Of a stretch of 64,000 bases of DNA, positions 1-7,281 are shown piece after piece (position 1 is the first letter of the stretch; the number at the start of each line of letters is the position of its first letter). The notes below the pieces were generated by a model. It saw only the letters and a list, made by a program, of their open reading frames with translations, had not been told where the DNA came from and did no database searches. Made by a program: the position numbers and the translations under genes. This stretch comes from Ciceribacter sichuanensis (lineage in GTDB: Bacteria > Pseudomonadota > Alphaproteobacteria > Rhizobiales > Rhizobiaceae), in NCBI RefSeq assembly GCF_024055605.1, contig NZ_JAMXLX010000001.1, positions 620,001 to 684,000 of the forward strand. Direction: 5' to 3'.

Positions 1-501
1 GAGCCCGATGGCGACACCCGTCAGCGCATAGTTCAAGATGTTCGGGGACTTGATGGCCCGGATCAGCGCAAAGAAGAACAGACAGGCCGCAAAGATTACC
101 GCGACGGTGTGAGTGAGGTCGCGCTGGGCCTCGAAGCTGACCTGCGGCATGGTCAGGAGGCCGAGCGTCGCCACGATGACCAGATCGCGCGAGCGCAGCA
201 CCATCGCCGCCGTCAGGGCAAACAGCGAGTAGGAGGCAAAGAGAATGAGGTTCTTCAGGACGGAGAGGGACGCAAGCGTCGGTCCCAGAACCTGTTCTGC
301 GCCATATTGCAGCCAGTTGTAGAGCGGCGGCTGGCTGTCATATCCCACGGCAAGCCACTGGGCGAGGAACAGTTGCTGCCCCTCGTCGAGTTCCAGCTCG
401 TGCGGGAGGATGAGCCGCACGGCGACATTCGCGATGAAATAGACCGCCAGCAGCAGGAAGAGAAGCTGCGGCCGCTGCCGAAGCGCGGCGACCACGTTCA
501 C
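1..501 (-). CDS. ArnT/PMT-like GT-C glycosyltransferase, N-terminal part (cut by window edge)
   Basis: Integral membrane glycosyltransferase that would use a polyprenyl-phosphate sugar donor at the periplasmic face. The 167 visible residues show a first membrane helix at about 13-31, then a periplasmic loop with the acidic pair D39-E40 (the GT-C catalytic position) and a QPPLYNW segment at 58-64 typical of the ArnT/PMT superfamily, followed by further hydrophobic helices. I chose the GTG at 501 because it overlaps the stop of the upstream GT2 gene (GTGA), which implies translational coupling. The C-terminus lies beyond base 1. Acceptor and sugar cannot be read from the sequence; galacturonic acid addition to lipid A or LPS core, as by rhizobial Rgt enzymes, is one possibility. 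Confidence 0.8.
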   Translation of the reverse strand, partial: MNVVAALRQRPQLLFLLLAVYFIANVAVRLILPHELELDEGQQLFLAQWLAVGYDSQPPLYNWLQYGAEQVLGPTLASLSVLKNLILFASYSLFALTAAMVLRSRDLVIVATLGLLTMPQVSFEAQRDLTHTVAVIFAACLFFFALIRAIKSPNILNYALTGVAIGL

Positions 502-1559
502 GCGTCCTTCTGGTAGGTCTTGCGTACGACGTAATTCTTTTGCGTATCGGAGGACCGCGTCAGCATCTCGGCGAGAATGCCGGTGGTGATCATCTGGATC
601 GAGGTGAGGAACAGCATGACGCCGATGAGCAGCAGCGGACGCGTGCCGATGCTCTGGCCGAGGCCGAACTTCACCCAGAAGAGATAGAGCAGGATCAGCG
701 AGCTGATGGCGCCAATGATAAGGCCGATAGTACCGAAGAAGTGGCCGGGCCGCTGCTTGAAACGCATGAAGAACAGCACCGACAGCAGGTCGAGGAACAC
801 GCGGATGGTGCGCGAGATGCCGTACTTCGATTCACCGAACTGGCGGGCATGGTGGGTGACGACCACTTCCCCGATCCGCGAGCTGGGAACCACGGAGGCG
901 ACCCAGGCCGGAATGAAGCGGTGCATGCCGCCGAGGATACGGACCTGCTTGATGACGGCGGAGCGATAGAGCTTCAGACCGCAGCCGTTGTCGTGGATCT
1001 TCACGCCGGTGACGGAGCCGATGAGATAGTTGGCGCACCAAGACGGGATCTTGCGCAGAACCAGCGCGTCCTGTCTTGCCTTGCGCCAGCCGCAGAGCAG
1101 GTCGAGGTCCCGGGCGTTCAGTTCGGCCACCATGGACGGGATATCGTAGGGATCGTTCTGCAGGTCGCCGTCAAGCGTTGCGATCAGCCGGCCACGCGCA
1201 GCGTCGAAACCGGCCTGCAGGCCCGAGGCCTTGCCGAAATTGCGCTGGAATTCGACGATGCGCAGGTCGAGGCCCTCGCGGTCGAGGTAGGAGCGCGCAT
1301 AGGAAAGCGTGCGGTCCGTCGAGCCGTCGTCGATCAGGATGAGTTCCCAGCTCTTGTCGAAGCCCTTCATCGCTTCGCAGATTCGGTCGATCAGCGGGCC
1401 AAGGCTCTCCTCTTCGTTCATGACGGGCACGACGAGCGACAGCTCAACCTCGTAGGCGGCACCGTCTTCAATAGGCTGGGAGAGGCGTTCGAACGACACG
1501 GGGGAGGACTCCGGAAAATACTGGCTTTTGCTGGGGCGTTTGTTATAGGAACTACACAT
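498..1559 (-). CDS. Family 2 glycosyltransferase, polyprenyl-phosphate sugar synthase type (ArnC/GtrB/RgtE-like)
   Basis: Probably transfers a sugar from a UDP-sugar to a polyprenyl phosphate at the inner face of the inner membrane. The 353-residue product has a GT-A domain (about 38-240) with the DDGS motif at 77-80 and DGDLQNDP at 130-137, the HARQFGESKYG segment near 237-247 typical of DPM1/GtrB-type enzymes, and two C-terminal membrane helices (about 274-296 and 308-330). It is the partner expected for the GT-C transferase whose start overlaps its stop codon. The frame stays open much further upstream but that part runs antisense to the next gene, so I begin at the ATG at 1559; the ATG at 1583 is an alternative. 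A role like RgtE (dodecaprenyl-phosphate galacturonate synthase) is inference. Confidence 0.85.
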   Translation of the reverse strand: MCSSYNKRPSKSQYFPESSPVSFERLSQPIEDGAAYEVELSLVVPVMNEEESLGPLIDRICEAMKGFDKSWELILIDDGSTDRTLSYARSYLDREGLDLRIVEFQRNFGKASGLQAGFDAARGRLIATLDGDLQNDPYDIPSMVAELNARDLDLLCGWRKARQDALVLRKIPSWCANYLIGSVTGVKIHDNGCGLKLYRSAVIKQVRILGGMHRFIPAWVASVVPSSRIGEVVVTHHARQFGESKYGISRTIRVFLDLLSVLFFMRFKQRPGHFFGTIGLIIGAISSLILLYLFWVKFGLGQSIGTRPLLLIGVMLFLTSIQMITTGILAEMLTRSSDTQKNYVVRKTYQKDA

Positions 1560-1589
1560 CGAGCGCAATTCGGAACTTTTCATAACGCC

Positions 1590-2564
1590 ATGCAGAGCGA
1601 TGCGGCCATGCGCCGCCCTTCGGCATTCGCCCGCCATCGGCTGACGCTGATCGCGCTTGCCGCCATTCTCGCCTATGCCGTCTTCGTGCACTACATCTGG
1701 GGCTGGTCGACGATCTTCGCCGAATGGCATGCGGTCGGATATGGCACCGTAGCACTCGCCATCGGGCTCCTGGTCTCGACCTATTTCGTCCGCGCCTGGC
1801 GGCTCTACGATTACTTCCCGCGGCAGACGGGTGGGCGTTTCATCGAGCTCTTCCATCTTGCCCAGGTGCACAACCTTCTGAACATCATGCTGCCCTTCCG
1901 CAGCGGCGAGACCAGTTTTCCGCTGCTGATGCGCACCGAATTCGGCGTGCCGCTGCTGCACGGAACCTCGGCGCTGCTGGTTATGCGGTTTCTTGACCTG
2001 CATGCGCTTCTGGCGGCGGGCGGTCTTGGGCTGGTTCTGGAAGCCGAAAACAAGCTCTGGCCGGCGCTCTCATGGCTTGCTTTCCTGCTGGCCCCCATTC
2101 CGGCCTATCTCGTCAAGGGGCCGGTCCTCCGGCTCCTGAAGCCGAAGCTCAAGGGTAAACTCGGCCGTATTCTGGAGGGTATCGAAGACGGTTTGCCGGC
2201 AACGCTTGGCGGGCTTCTGCGTGCCTGGGTCGTCACCGTGATCAACTGGGGCGTCAAGGTGATGGTCTTTGCCTGGGCACTCGGCCTCATGGGAGTCGAG
2301 CCGCTTGCCGCGAGCTTCGGAGGCGCTCTCGGCGGAGAGCTTTCGTCGGTTTTGCCCTTCCACGCCCCGGCGGGCGTCGGTACCTATCCGGCAGGCATCG
2401 TTGCCGGCGCGCTTGCGCTGGGTGCTCCGGCCGGAAAGGCCGCGGTTGAACTGCTCGGCAAGGCGGCGGTTAACATGCATCTTATCATCATGCTGGCCGC
2501 CCTGATCGGTGCAGCGGTCTCGCTGATGCTGAACGGTCTCCGCAAGCTGGCCGCCGGCCGCTGA
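1590..2564 (+). CDS. YbhN/LPG-synthase-type transmembrane (flippase-like) protein
   Basis: Polytopic inner-membrane protein of 324 residues with roughly seven to eight hydrophobic helices, matching the LPG_synthase_TM (UPF0104/YbhN) family. It lacks the cytosolic catalytic domain of lysyl-phosphatidylglycerol synthase, so it is a stand-alone membrane domain. Some members are proposed to move lipids or lipid-linked sugars, and its divergent position 30 bp from the polyprenyl-phosphate glycosyltransferase makes that attractive here, but it is inference. The start is the ATG at 1590; the ATG at 1608 is possible. It converges on amn with only 21 bp between stops. Confidence 0.75.
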   Translation: MQSDAAMRRPSAFARHRLTLIALAAILAYAVFVHYIWGWSTIFAEWHAVGYGTVALAIGLLVSTYFVRAWRLYDYFPRQTGGRFIELFHLAQVHNLLNIMLPFRSGETSFPLLMRTEFGVPLLHGTSALLVMRFLDLHALLAAGGLGLVLEAENKLWPALSWLAFLLAPIPAYLVKGPVLRLLKPKLKGKLGRILEGIEDGLPATLGGLLRAWVVTVINWGVKVMVFAWALGLMGVEPLAASFGGALGGELSSVLPFHAPAGVGTYPAGIVAGALALGAPAGKAAVELLGKAAVNMHLIIMLAALIGAAVSLMLNGLRKLAAGR

Positions 2565-2585
2565 GAACAGCCGGCGCCGGGCGTT

Positions 2586-4088
2586 TTACTGAAACGCGGT
2601 CTCGAAGAAGCTGCGCAGCTTGCGGGAATGCAGCGTTTCCTTCGGCATGGCGCCAAGCTTCTGCAAGGCGCGGATGCCGATCTGCAGATGCTGGCGAACC
2701 TGCGTCTTGTAGAAGGCCGTCGCCATTCCCGGCAGTTTCAGCTCGCCATGCAGCGGTTTGTCGGAAACGCACAGCAGCGTGCCATAGGGAACACGGAAGC
2801 GGAAACCGTTTGCCGCGATCGTCGCCGATTCCATGTCGAGTGCGATGGCGCGGGCCTGTGAAAGCCGCTTGACCGGTCCTCGCTGGTCGCGAAGCTCCCA
2901 GTTGCGGTTGTCGATCGTGGCGACGGTGCCGGTGCGCATGATCCGCTTCAACTCGAAACCTTCGTAACCGGTGATCTCCTCGACGGCATCCTCGAGAGCC
3001 AGTTGCACTTCGGCAAGTGCGGGGATCGGCACCCAGACCGGCAGGTCGTCGTCGAGTACGTGGTCCTCGCGCATATAGGCATGCGCCAGCACGTAGTCGC
3101 CGAGACGCTGGCTGTTGCGCAGGCCGGCACAATGGCCGAGCATCAACCACGCATGAGGCCTCAGCACCGCGATATGGTCGGTAATCGTCTTGGCATTGGA
3201 GGGCCCGACACCGATGTTCACCATGGTGATGCCGGCATGTCCCTTCATCTTCAGGTGATAGGCTGGCATCTGCGGCAGGCGCCCGACAGACGCGCCGCCC
3301 TCGGGCTCGCTGTGCCCGGGAAGAGTGATGACATTTCCGGGCTCGACGAAAGCGGAATAACCGCCGCCGCCATCCGCCATCAACTTGCGCGCATAGGCGC
3401 AGAACTCGTCGATGTAGAACTGGTAGTTCGTGAACAGCACGAAATTCTGGAAATGTGCGGCACTCGTCGCCGTATAGTGCGAGAGGCGGGCCAGCGAATA
3501 GTCGATGCGCTGGGCCGTGAAGGCCGCCAGCGGATGCGGCTCACCGGGGCGCGGCTCGTATTCTCCATTGGCGATCTCGTCGTCGGTGGTGGTGATATCG
3601 GGCGTATCGAAGAGATCGCGCAGCGGCATATCGACGAGCCCGCTTGCTGCTGCCTCTACATGCGCGCCTTCGCCGAAGGCAAAATGCAGCGGGATCGGCG
3701 TTTCCGACTCGGAGACCACGACCGGCACCTGATGGTTGCGCATCAGCAGGTTGAGCTGCTCCACCAGATAGTGGCGGAAGAGCTGCGGCTTGGTGACCGT
3801 CGTCGTGTAAAGGCCGGGGGAGGTGACGTGACCATAGGAGAGACGAGAGTCGATATGACCGAAGCTGGTGGTCTCGATACCCACTTGCGGATAGAAGGCC
3901 CTGTAGCGCCCGGTGATCGGGGCCCCCTTGGCGAGCCCGGAAAAGGCGTCGATCAGGAAGGTGGTATTCCGCTCGTAAAGCTCGATCAGCGCGTCGACCG
4001 CAGGCTCCGCCTCGGTGAAAACCCTGGGTTCGAACGACTCGGGTAGGATGAAATTGACGGGTGACTGAATATGGATTCGCTTGTTCAT
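2586..4088 (-). CDS. amn: AMP nucleosidase
   Basis: Hydrolyses AMP to adenine and ribose 5-phosphate (EC 3.2.2.4) in the cytoplasm, a purine salvage and adenylate-control step. The 500 residues match the usual length of the family. The N-terminal half is the Amn-specific domain; the C-terminal half is the nucleoside-phosphorylase fold, with GVGPSNAKT near the middle, the DMES motif at about 418-421 and SDKPLHGE at about 442-449, which supply the active-site acid and ribose contacts. The gene is monocistronic. No ribosome binding site precedes the ATG; a TATAAT box sits only five bases upstream, suggesting a leaderless mRNA. Confidence 0.95.
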   Translation of the reverse strand: MNKRIHIQSPVNFILPESFEPRVFTEAEPAVDALIELYERNTTFLIDAFSGLAKGAPITGRYRAFYPQVGIETTSFGHIDSRLSYGHVTSPGLYTTTVTKPQLFRHYLVEQLNLLMRNHQVPVVVSESETPIPLHFAFGEGAHVEAAASGLVDMPLRDLFDTPDITTTDDEIANGEYEPRPGEPHPLAAFTAQRIDYSLARLSHYTATSAAHFQNFVLFTNYQFYIDEFCAYARKLMADGGGGYSAFVEPGNVITLPGHSEPEGGASVGRLPQMPAYHLKMKGHAGITMVNIGVGPSNAKTITDHIAVLRPHAWLMLGHCAGLRNSQRLGDYVLAHAYMREDHVLDDDLPVWVPIPALAEVQLALEDAVEEITGYEGFELKRIMRTGTVATIDNRNWELRDQRGPVKRLSQARAIALDMESATIAANGFRFRVPYGTLLCVSDKPLHGELKLPGMATAFYKTQVRQHLQIGIRALQKLGAMPKETLHSRKLRSFFETAFQ

Positions 4089-4093
4089 GCTTC

Positions 4094-4121
4094 ATTATAG
4101 TGGAGCTTGCTTGACAAGCAA
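4094..4121 (-). promoter_or_regulatory. amn promoter with palindromic operator over the -35 region
   Basis: Read on the minus strand there is TTGCTT (4121-4116), a 16-base spacer and TATAAT (4099-4094), a near-consensus sigma-70 promoter. The -35 element lies inside a perfect 15-bp palindrome TTGCTTG-A-CAAGCAA (4107-4121), the usual appearance of a repressor operator. The -10 box ends five bases before the ATG of amn, so transcription would begin at or next to the start codon. Confidence 0.55.
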
Positions 4122-4214
4122 ACGACGTGAACACGCGTCAGGCGCGAAAAAAATGCGGCTGGATTCTGCTGGCTCATTAGGTTTTTTGCCGCTGACGCGA
4201 AAGGCGCGACGCTT

Positions 4215-4391
4215 TCAGCTCAGCGACTGGCGCTGGAGGCTGACGAAAAGCACAAGGCCGGCGCCGCGCTTTTCCATGCGGAACTCCTGCGAGTGCGCAA
4301 CGCCGATGGCCAGAACCGGCCCGAGTATCAGGGTGGCGGCCAGTGCCATGCGCATGAAGGACGAAGCAAGGATGTTCATGGATGCAGCCAT
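4215..4391 (-). CDS. Small hydrophobic protein, 58 residues
   Basis: Not a family I recognise. The product begins with a basic-hydrophobic stretch (about residues 6-33, ending near the VAHSQ segment) that looks like a membrane anchor or signal peptide, followed by a short polar tail. A Shine-Dalgarno-like AGGA lies about eight bases before the ATG. It follows the 56-residue small protein gene by 21 bp on the same strand, so the two probably form one transcript. The two proteins share a plan (short hydrophobic N-terminus, short polar tail) but no clear sequence identity. A large-loop hairpin followed by seven T residues on the minus strand (about 4147-4192) could end the transcript. Confidence 0.5.
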   Translation of the reverse strand: MAASMNILASSFMRMALAATLILGPVLAIGVAHSQEFRMEKRGAGLVLFVSLQRQSLS

Positions 4392-4412
4392 CGGATCGTC
4401 CTATCCTGTTCT

Positions 4413-4583
4413 TTAGAGTGTTGCCATGCAGAGCGGGCTTGCCGGAATGAGGCAGCCGGAAGCGATGCCGACCTGCATGCGGCGGGGGCTCTCGCTGGTC
4501 GAGATCACGAGCTGGGCAAGCAGGATGGCGAAGATCGCCATGACCAGCGTGATGATGGTGATTCGTCTCGAAAGCTTGGCCAT
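4413..4583 (-). CDS. Small single-pass membrane or exported protein, 56 residues
   Basis: Unrecognised small protein. Residues 8-27 form one strongly hydrophobic helix after a basic start (AKLSRR), then comes a tail containing two cysteines (C44 and C52). The purine-rich AGGGAAAGG upstream of the ATG is a reasonable ribosome binding site. First gene of a putative two-gene unit with the 58-residue protein. The opposite promoter of the PagL-like gene lies 250 bp upstream, so a shared divergent regulatory region is likely. Confidence 0.55.
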   Translation of the reverse strand: MAKLSRRITIITLVMAIFAILLAQLVISTSESPRRMQVGIASGCLIPASPLCMATL

Positions 4584-4725
4584 TGTTGTCGCCTTTCCCT
4601 CTGGGTTGTCGCCTTTATGACGGCAACGCCCTGAATGGCGGCTGAGATGAGGGTTCATGCATGGTTCATTTCAGTTAACGATAGTGCCGGTGTGTCTCTC
4701 CGGACACTGGACATTCCCTCTCACG

Positions 4726-4744
4726 TTAACATAATTTAACATAA
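4726..4744. promoter_or_regulatory. Tandem TTAACATAA repeat, candidate response-regulator site
   Basis: TTAACATAA occurs twice (4726-4734 and 4736-4744) with a 10-bp period, i.e. on the same face of the helix. Such spacing is usual for OmpR/PhoP-class response regulators. It lies 89 bp before the PagL-like start and 143 bp before the start of the small-protein operon, in the shared intergenic region. Confidence 0.4.
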
Positions 4745-4832
4745 CTTGGCTGGACATCGCGTTTCGTGACCGGAACGCGAACCGGTTGGATTGTGGTTTT
4801 GGCGGCGCCTCGGTGGCCGCACGGGGGGATGC

Positions 4833-5354
4833 ATGGACGGACGGCTAGCTGTTTTGTTTTGGCTGATGAGCTTGCCTTCCGCCGAGGTGCAGGGCGATAA
4901 GTTTTCGATTCATCGTCCCGAGCTGACCGACCGCCTCGCTGTGTCGATGGGCACGACGCTCTATCAGGACGAAGCCAAGAGCTTCGAAACCCGTCTTTCC
5001 TATATCTATGGCGAAAAGCTGTTCGACCGCCTGCATCCGATGATCGATCTGTCGGTGACAAGCTCGGGCGGTACGTGGATCGGTGCCGGTTTCTACCAGC
5101 AGATCGACTTTTCCATCAATGATATCGACCTTTTCGCCGGCTTTTCTTTCGCCCCCGGCCTCTATATGCGCGGCGACGAGGTGGATCTGGGCTACCCGGT
5201 CGAGTTCCGCTCCGGCGTCGAACTCGGCTGGAAAGCGCCCAATGACTGGCAGTTCTCCGTTCTCTACGACCATCGGTCGAATGCCGACCTGGGCAAGAAG
5301 AACCCCGGCATGGAAACGCTGCAGTTCCGTATCTCGAAGCCGATCACTTGGTAG
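4833..5354 (+). CDS. Acyloxyacyl hydrolase, PagL-like lipid A 3-O-deacylase
   Basis: Outer-membrane beta-barrel esterase expected to remove the 3-O-linked acyl chain of lipid A. The 173 residues carry a short signal-like N-terminus (to about 18), alternating beta-strand pattern, and the C-terminal catalytic triad of PagL: H147 and S149 in DHRSNA and E161 in GMETLQ. The start at 4833 is preferred over the GTG at 4791 because GGGGGGA lies directly upstream and because the signal peptide then starts correctly. PagL enzymes are usually under envelope-stress control, and a tandem 10-bp-spaced repeat lies upstream. Confidence 0.8.
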   Translation: MDGRLAVLFWLMSLPSAEVQGDKFSIHRPELTDRLAVSMGTTLYQDEAKSFETRLSYIYGEKLFDRLHPMIDLSVTSSGGTWIGAGFYQQIDFSINDIDLFAGFSFAPGLYMRGDEVDLGYPVEFRSGVELGWKAPNDWQFSVLYDHRSNADLGKKNPGMETLQFRISKPITW

Positions 5355-5489
5355 GCTGATCGCTGCGGCTTCTGCGCCGTCAGGCGCTTGATTATCGTTT
5401 CGTCATCTCCATTTTCTTTGGACGCCCGATCCGGGGTGGCTCTGCCGCCGACGGTTTGAGCGCGATTGCTGTCAGCAGAAAGAAACCGA

Positions 5490-6182
5490 ATGACCAAACC
5501 GATCGAACTTCATTATTGGCCGACCCCGAACGGCTGGAAGATTTCCATCATGCTCGAGGAACTCGGTGTTCCCTATGACGTGAAATACGTCAACATCGGC
5601 AAGGGCGAGCAGTTCGAGCCGGACTTCCTGAAAATTGCGCCAAACAACCGCATGCCGGCGATCGTAGATCCCGATGGACCGGGCGGAGAGCCGATCTCGG
5701 TTTTCGAATCCGGAGCCATCCTGCAATATCTCGGCCGCAAGTTCGGCAGGTTCTATCCATCCGAAGAACGCAGTCGCGTGGAAGTGGATCAGTGGCTTTT
5801 CTGGCAGATGGGTGGTCTCGGACCTATGGCCGGACAGGCCCATCATTTCCGCCAGTATGCGCCGGAAAAGATCGAATACGGAATAAACCGCTATACCAAT
5901 GAGGTGAACCGCCTCTATGGCGTGATGAACAGGCGGCTTGCCGACCGCGAATTTCTCGCCGGCGACTATTCGATCGCCGATATCGCATGCATCGGCTGGG
6001 TGGTTCCGCACAAGAACCAGGGGCAGGATCTGGACGATTTCCCGAACCTCAAGCGCTGGTTCGAGACCATGATGGCCCGCCCCGCCGTGGAGCGCGGTAT
6101 CGCCGTCGGCCAGGAACGGCGCAGCAATGTCGCGCAGGACGAGGAAGCCAGGAAGGTGCTCTTCGGCCAGCGGGCGCGCTAA
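5490..6182 (+). CDS. Glutathione S-transferase, YfcG/Ure2p-like
   Basis: Cytosolic thiol transferase or GSH-dependent disulfide reductase, 230 residues. The N-terminal thioredoxin-fold domain (about 5-85) has TPNGWK at 12-17, the Asn-containing active-site loop of the YfcG/Ure2p group, cis-Pro in RMPAIVD (54-60) and the ES pair at 73-74 that binds the glutamyl group of GSH. The C-terminal helical domain contains the SIADIACIGWV motif. The start is the ATG at 5490. A strong terminator follows and the next gene begins a separate transcript. Substrate unknown. Confidence 0.9.
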   Translation: MTKPIELHYWPTPNGWKISIMLEELGVPYDVKYVNIGKGEQFEPDFLKIAPNNRMPAIVDPDGPGGEPISVFESGAILQYLGRKFGRFYPSEERSRVEVDQWLFWQMGGLGPMAGQAHHFRQYAPEKIEYGINRYTNEVNRLYGVMNRRLADREFLAGDYSIADIACIGWVVPHKNQGQDLDDFPNLKRWFETMMARPAVERGIAVGQERRSNVAQDEEARKVLFGQRAR

Positions 6183-6209
6183 ACTATCCTTTTACGGAAC
6201 GATTACCAG

Positions 6210-6233
6210 CCCGGCGGAGACGCCGGGTTTTTC
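6210..6233 (+). terminator. Rho-independent terminator after the GST gene
   Basis: Stem CCCGGCG / CGCCGGG with a GAGA tetraloop (6210-6227), followed by TTTTTC. Confidence 0.85.
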
Positions 6234-6245
6234 ATATTGACCGAT

Positions 6246-6286
6246 TAGGGCGATTGTCCTATTTAGTGGCTAGGTCGATTGTCCTA
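6246..6286. promoter_or_regulatory. Two tandem operator-like repeats before the TetR gene
   Basis: Two 16-bp sites, TAGGGCGATTGTCCTA (6246-6261) and TAGGTCGATTGTCCTA (6271-6286), differ at one position, are 25 bp apart start to start, and are each imperfect palindromes with TAGG/CCTA ends. They lie 22-62 bp before the tetR start, the normal place for autorepression by a TetR-family protein. Confidence 0.7.
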
Positions 6287-6307
6287 AAAGGTGCCGGAGT
6301 TGATCGC

Positions 6308-6916
6308 ATGAGCCGGAAGAATACGCGGGAAGCCATCGTCGAAATGGCGGACAGGCTTTTCTACGAGCATGGCTATGAGCACTCATCGTTCGCGGACATC
6401 GGCGACGCCGTCGGGATATCCCGCGGCAATTTCTACTATCATTTCCGGACCAAGGACGAGATTCTCGAGGCGGTCATCGGGCGTCGGCTGGAGCAGACGG
6501 CGGCCTTGCTTGCGCAGTGGAATCAGGAAAGCCCGGCACCTCGGGAGAGGATCGCGCGTTTCATTGAAATCCTGATCACCAATCAGGCAAAGATCATGCA
6601 GCATGGCTGCCCGGTCGGCACCCTTTGCGGCGAATTGGCCAAGCTGGACCATCCGTTCCTTCCGATGGCCAACCAACTGTTCTCGCTGTTCCGGGACTGG
6701 CTTTCCCGTCAGTTTGTAGCGCTCGGGCGCGCAGATGCCGACGTTCTTGCAATGCATCTGCTTGTCCGCAGCCAAGGCGTTGCCGTTCTCGCCAATGCCT
6801 TTCGCGATGAAGCCTTCGTGCGCCGGGAGGTGCGGATGGCTTGCGATTGGCTCGATGGTGAGTTGTCGAGGGAGCCGGTGAAAATTCAGGCCTCCGCCAC
6901 ATCGCCCACCGTTTGA
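6308..6916 (+). CDS. TetR-family transcriptional regulator
   Basis: DNA-binding repressor of 202 residues. Residues about 7-50 form the TetR helix-turn-helix, with GISRGNFYYHFRTKDEI (36-52) as recognition helix; the rest is the ligand/dimer domain with two cysteines near its middle (HGCPVGTLCGEL). Two repeated palindromes directly upstream are its likely operators. The YciI-like gene begins 45 bp downstream on the same strand and is the probable co-regulated partner. The ligand is unknown. Confidence 0.9.
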   Translation: MSRKNTREAIVEMADRLFYEHGYEHSSFADIGDAVGISRGNFYYHFRTKDEILEAVIGRRLEQTAALLAQWNQESPAPRERIARFIEILITNQAKIMQHGCPVGTLCGELAKLDHPFLPMANQLFSLFRDWLSRQFVALGRADADVLAMHLLVRSQGVAVLANAFRDEAFVRREVRMACDWLDGELSREPVKIQASATSPTV

Positions 6917-6961
6917 AGCAGTTTTCCGATGTCCCTCAAGTCCGCCGAAGGAGGATCCCCG

Positions 6962-7249
6962 GTGTTTGTCGTGCAACTGAAGTTTACAGAAGCCCGCGCC
7001 CGCGCGCCGCAATTCATGGAAGCACATAATGCCTGGCTGAAACGCGGTTTCGATGACGGGATATTCCTGCTGGCCGGCAGCCTGCAGCCCAGACTGGGTG
7101 GCGCGATCCTTGTTCACGGCGTGTCGCTCGATGCCCTGCAGCAGCGGCTGGGAGACGATCCCTTTGTCGCGGAAGGGATTGTTTCCACTGAAGTCATGGA
7201 AATCGATCCCGGCCGTGCCGACGAGCGATTGCGGTTCCTGGTCGCTTAG
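6962..7249 (+). CDS. YciI-family protein
   Basis: Small alpha/beta protein of 95 residues from the YCII-related family (ferredoxin-like dimer). The family markers are present: H22 in AHNAWL and the DDPF motif at 65-68, which form the putative active site. Family function is poorly known. The start is taken as the GTG at 6962 because AAGGAGGA (6948-6955) is ideally placed and the beta-strand MFVVQLKF then begins the fold; the in-frame ATG at 6929 lacks such a site. Lies downstream of the TetR gene and is probably co-transcribed. Confidence 0.8.
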   Translation: MFVVQLKFTEARARAPQFMEAHNAWLKRGFDDGIFLLAGSLQPRLGGAILVHGVSLDALQQRLGDDPFVAEGIVSTEVMEIDPGRADERLRFLVA

Positions 7250-7281
7250 GAGGGGCAGCCGATACTGCGGCAAAGTCCGGT

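Noticed and set aside
540..1589. Long in-frame extension upstream of the YbhN-like protein
   Set aside because: It runs antisense to the glycosyltransferase, and the translation is charged low-complexity sequence without domain features.
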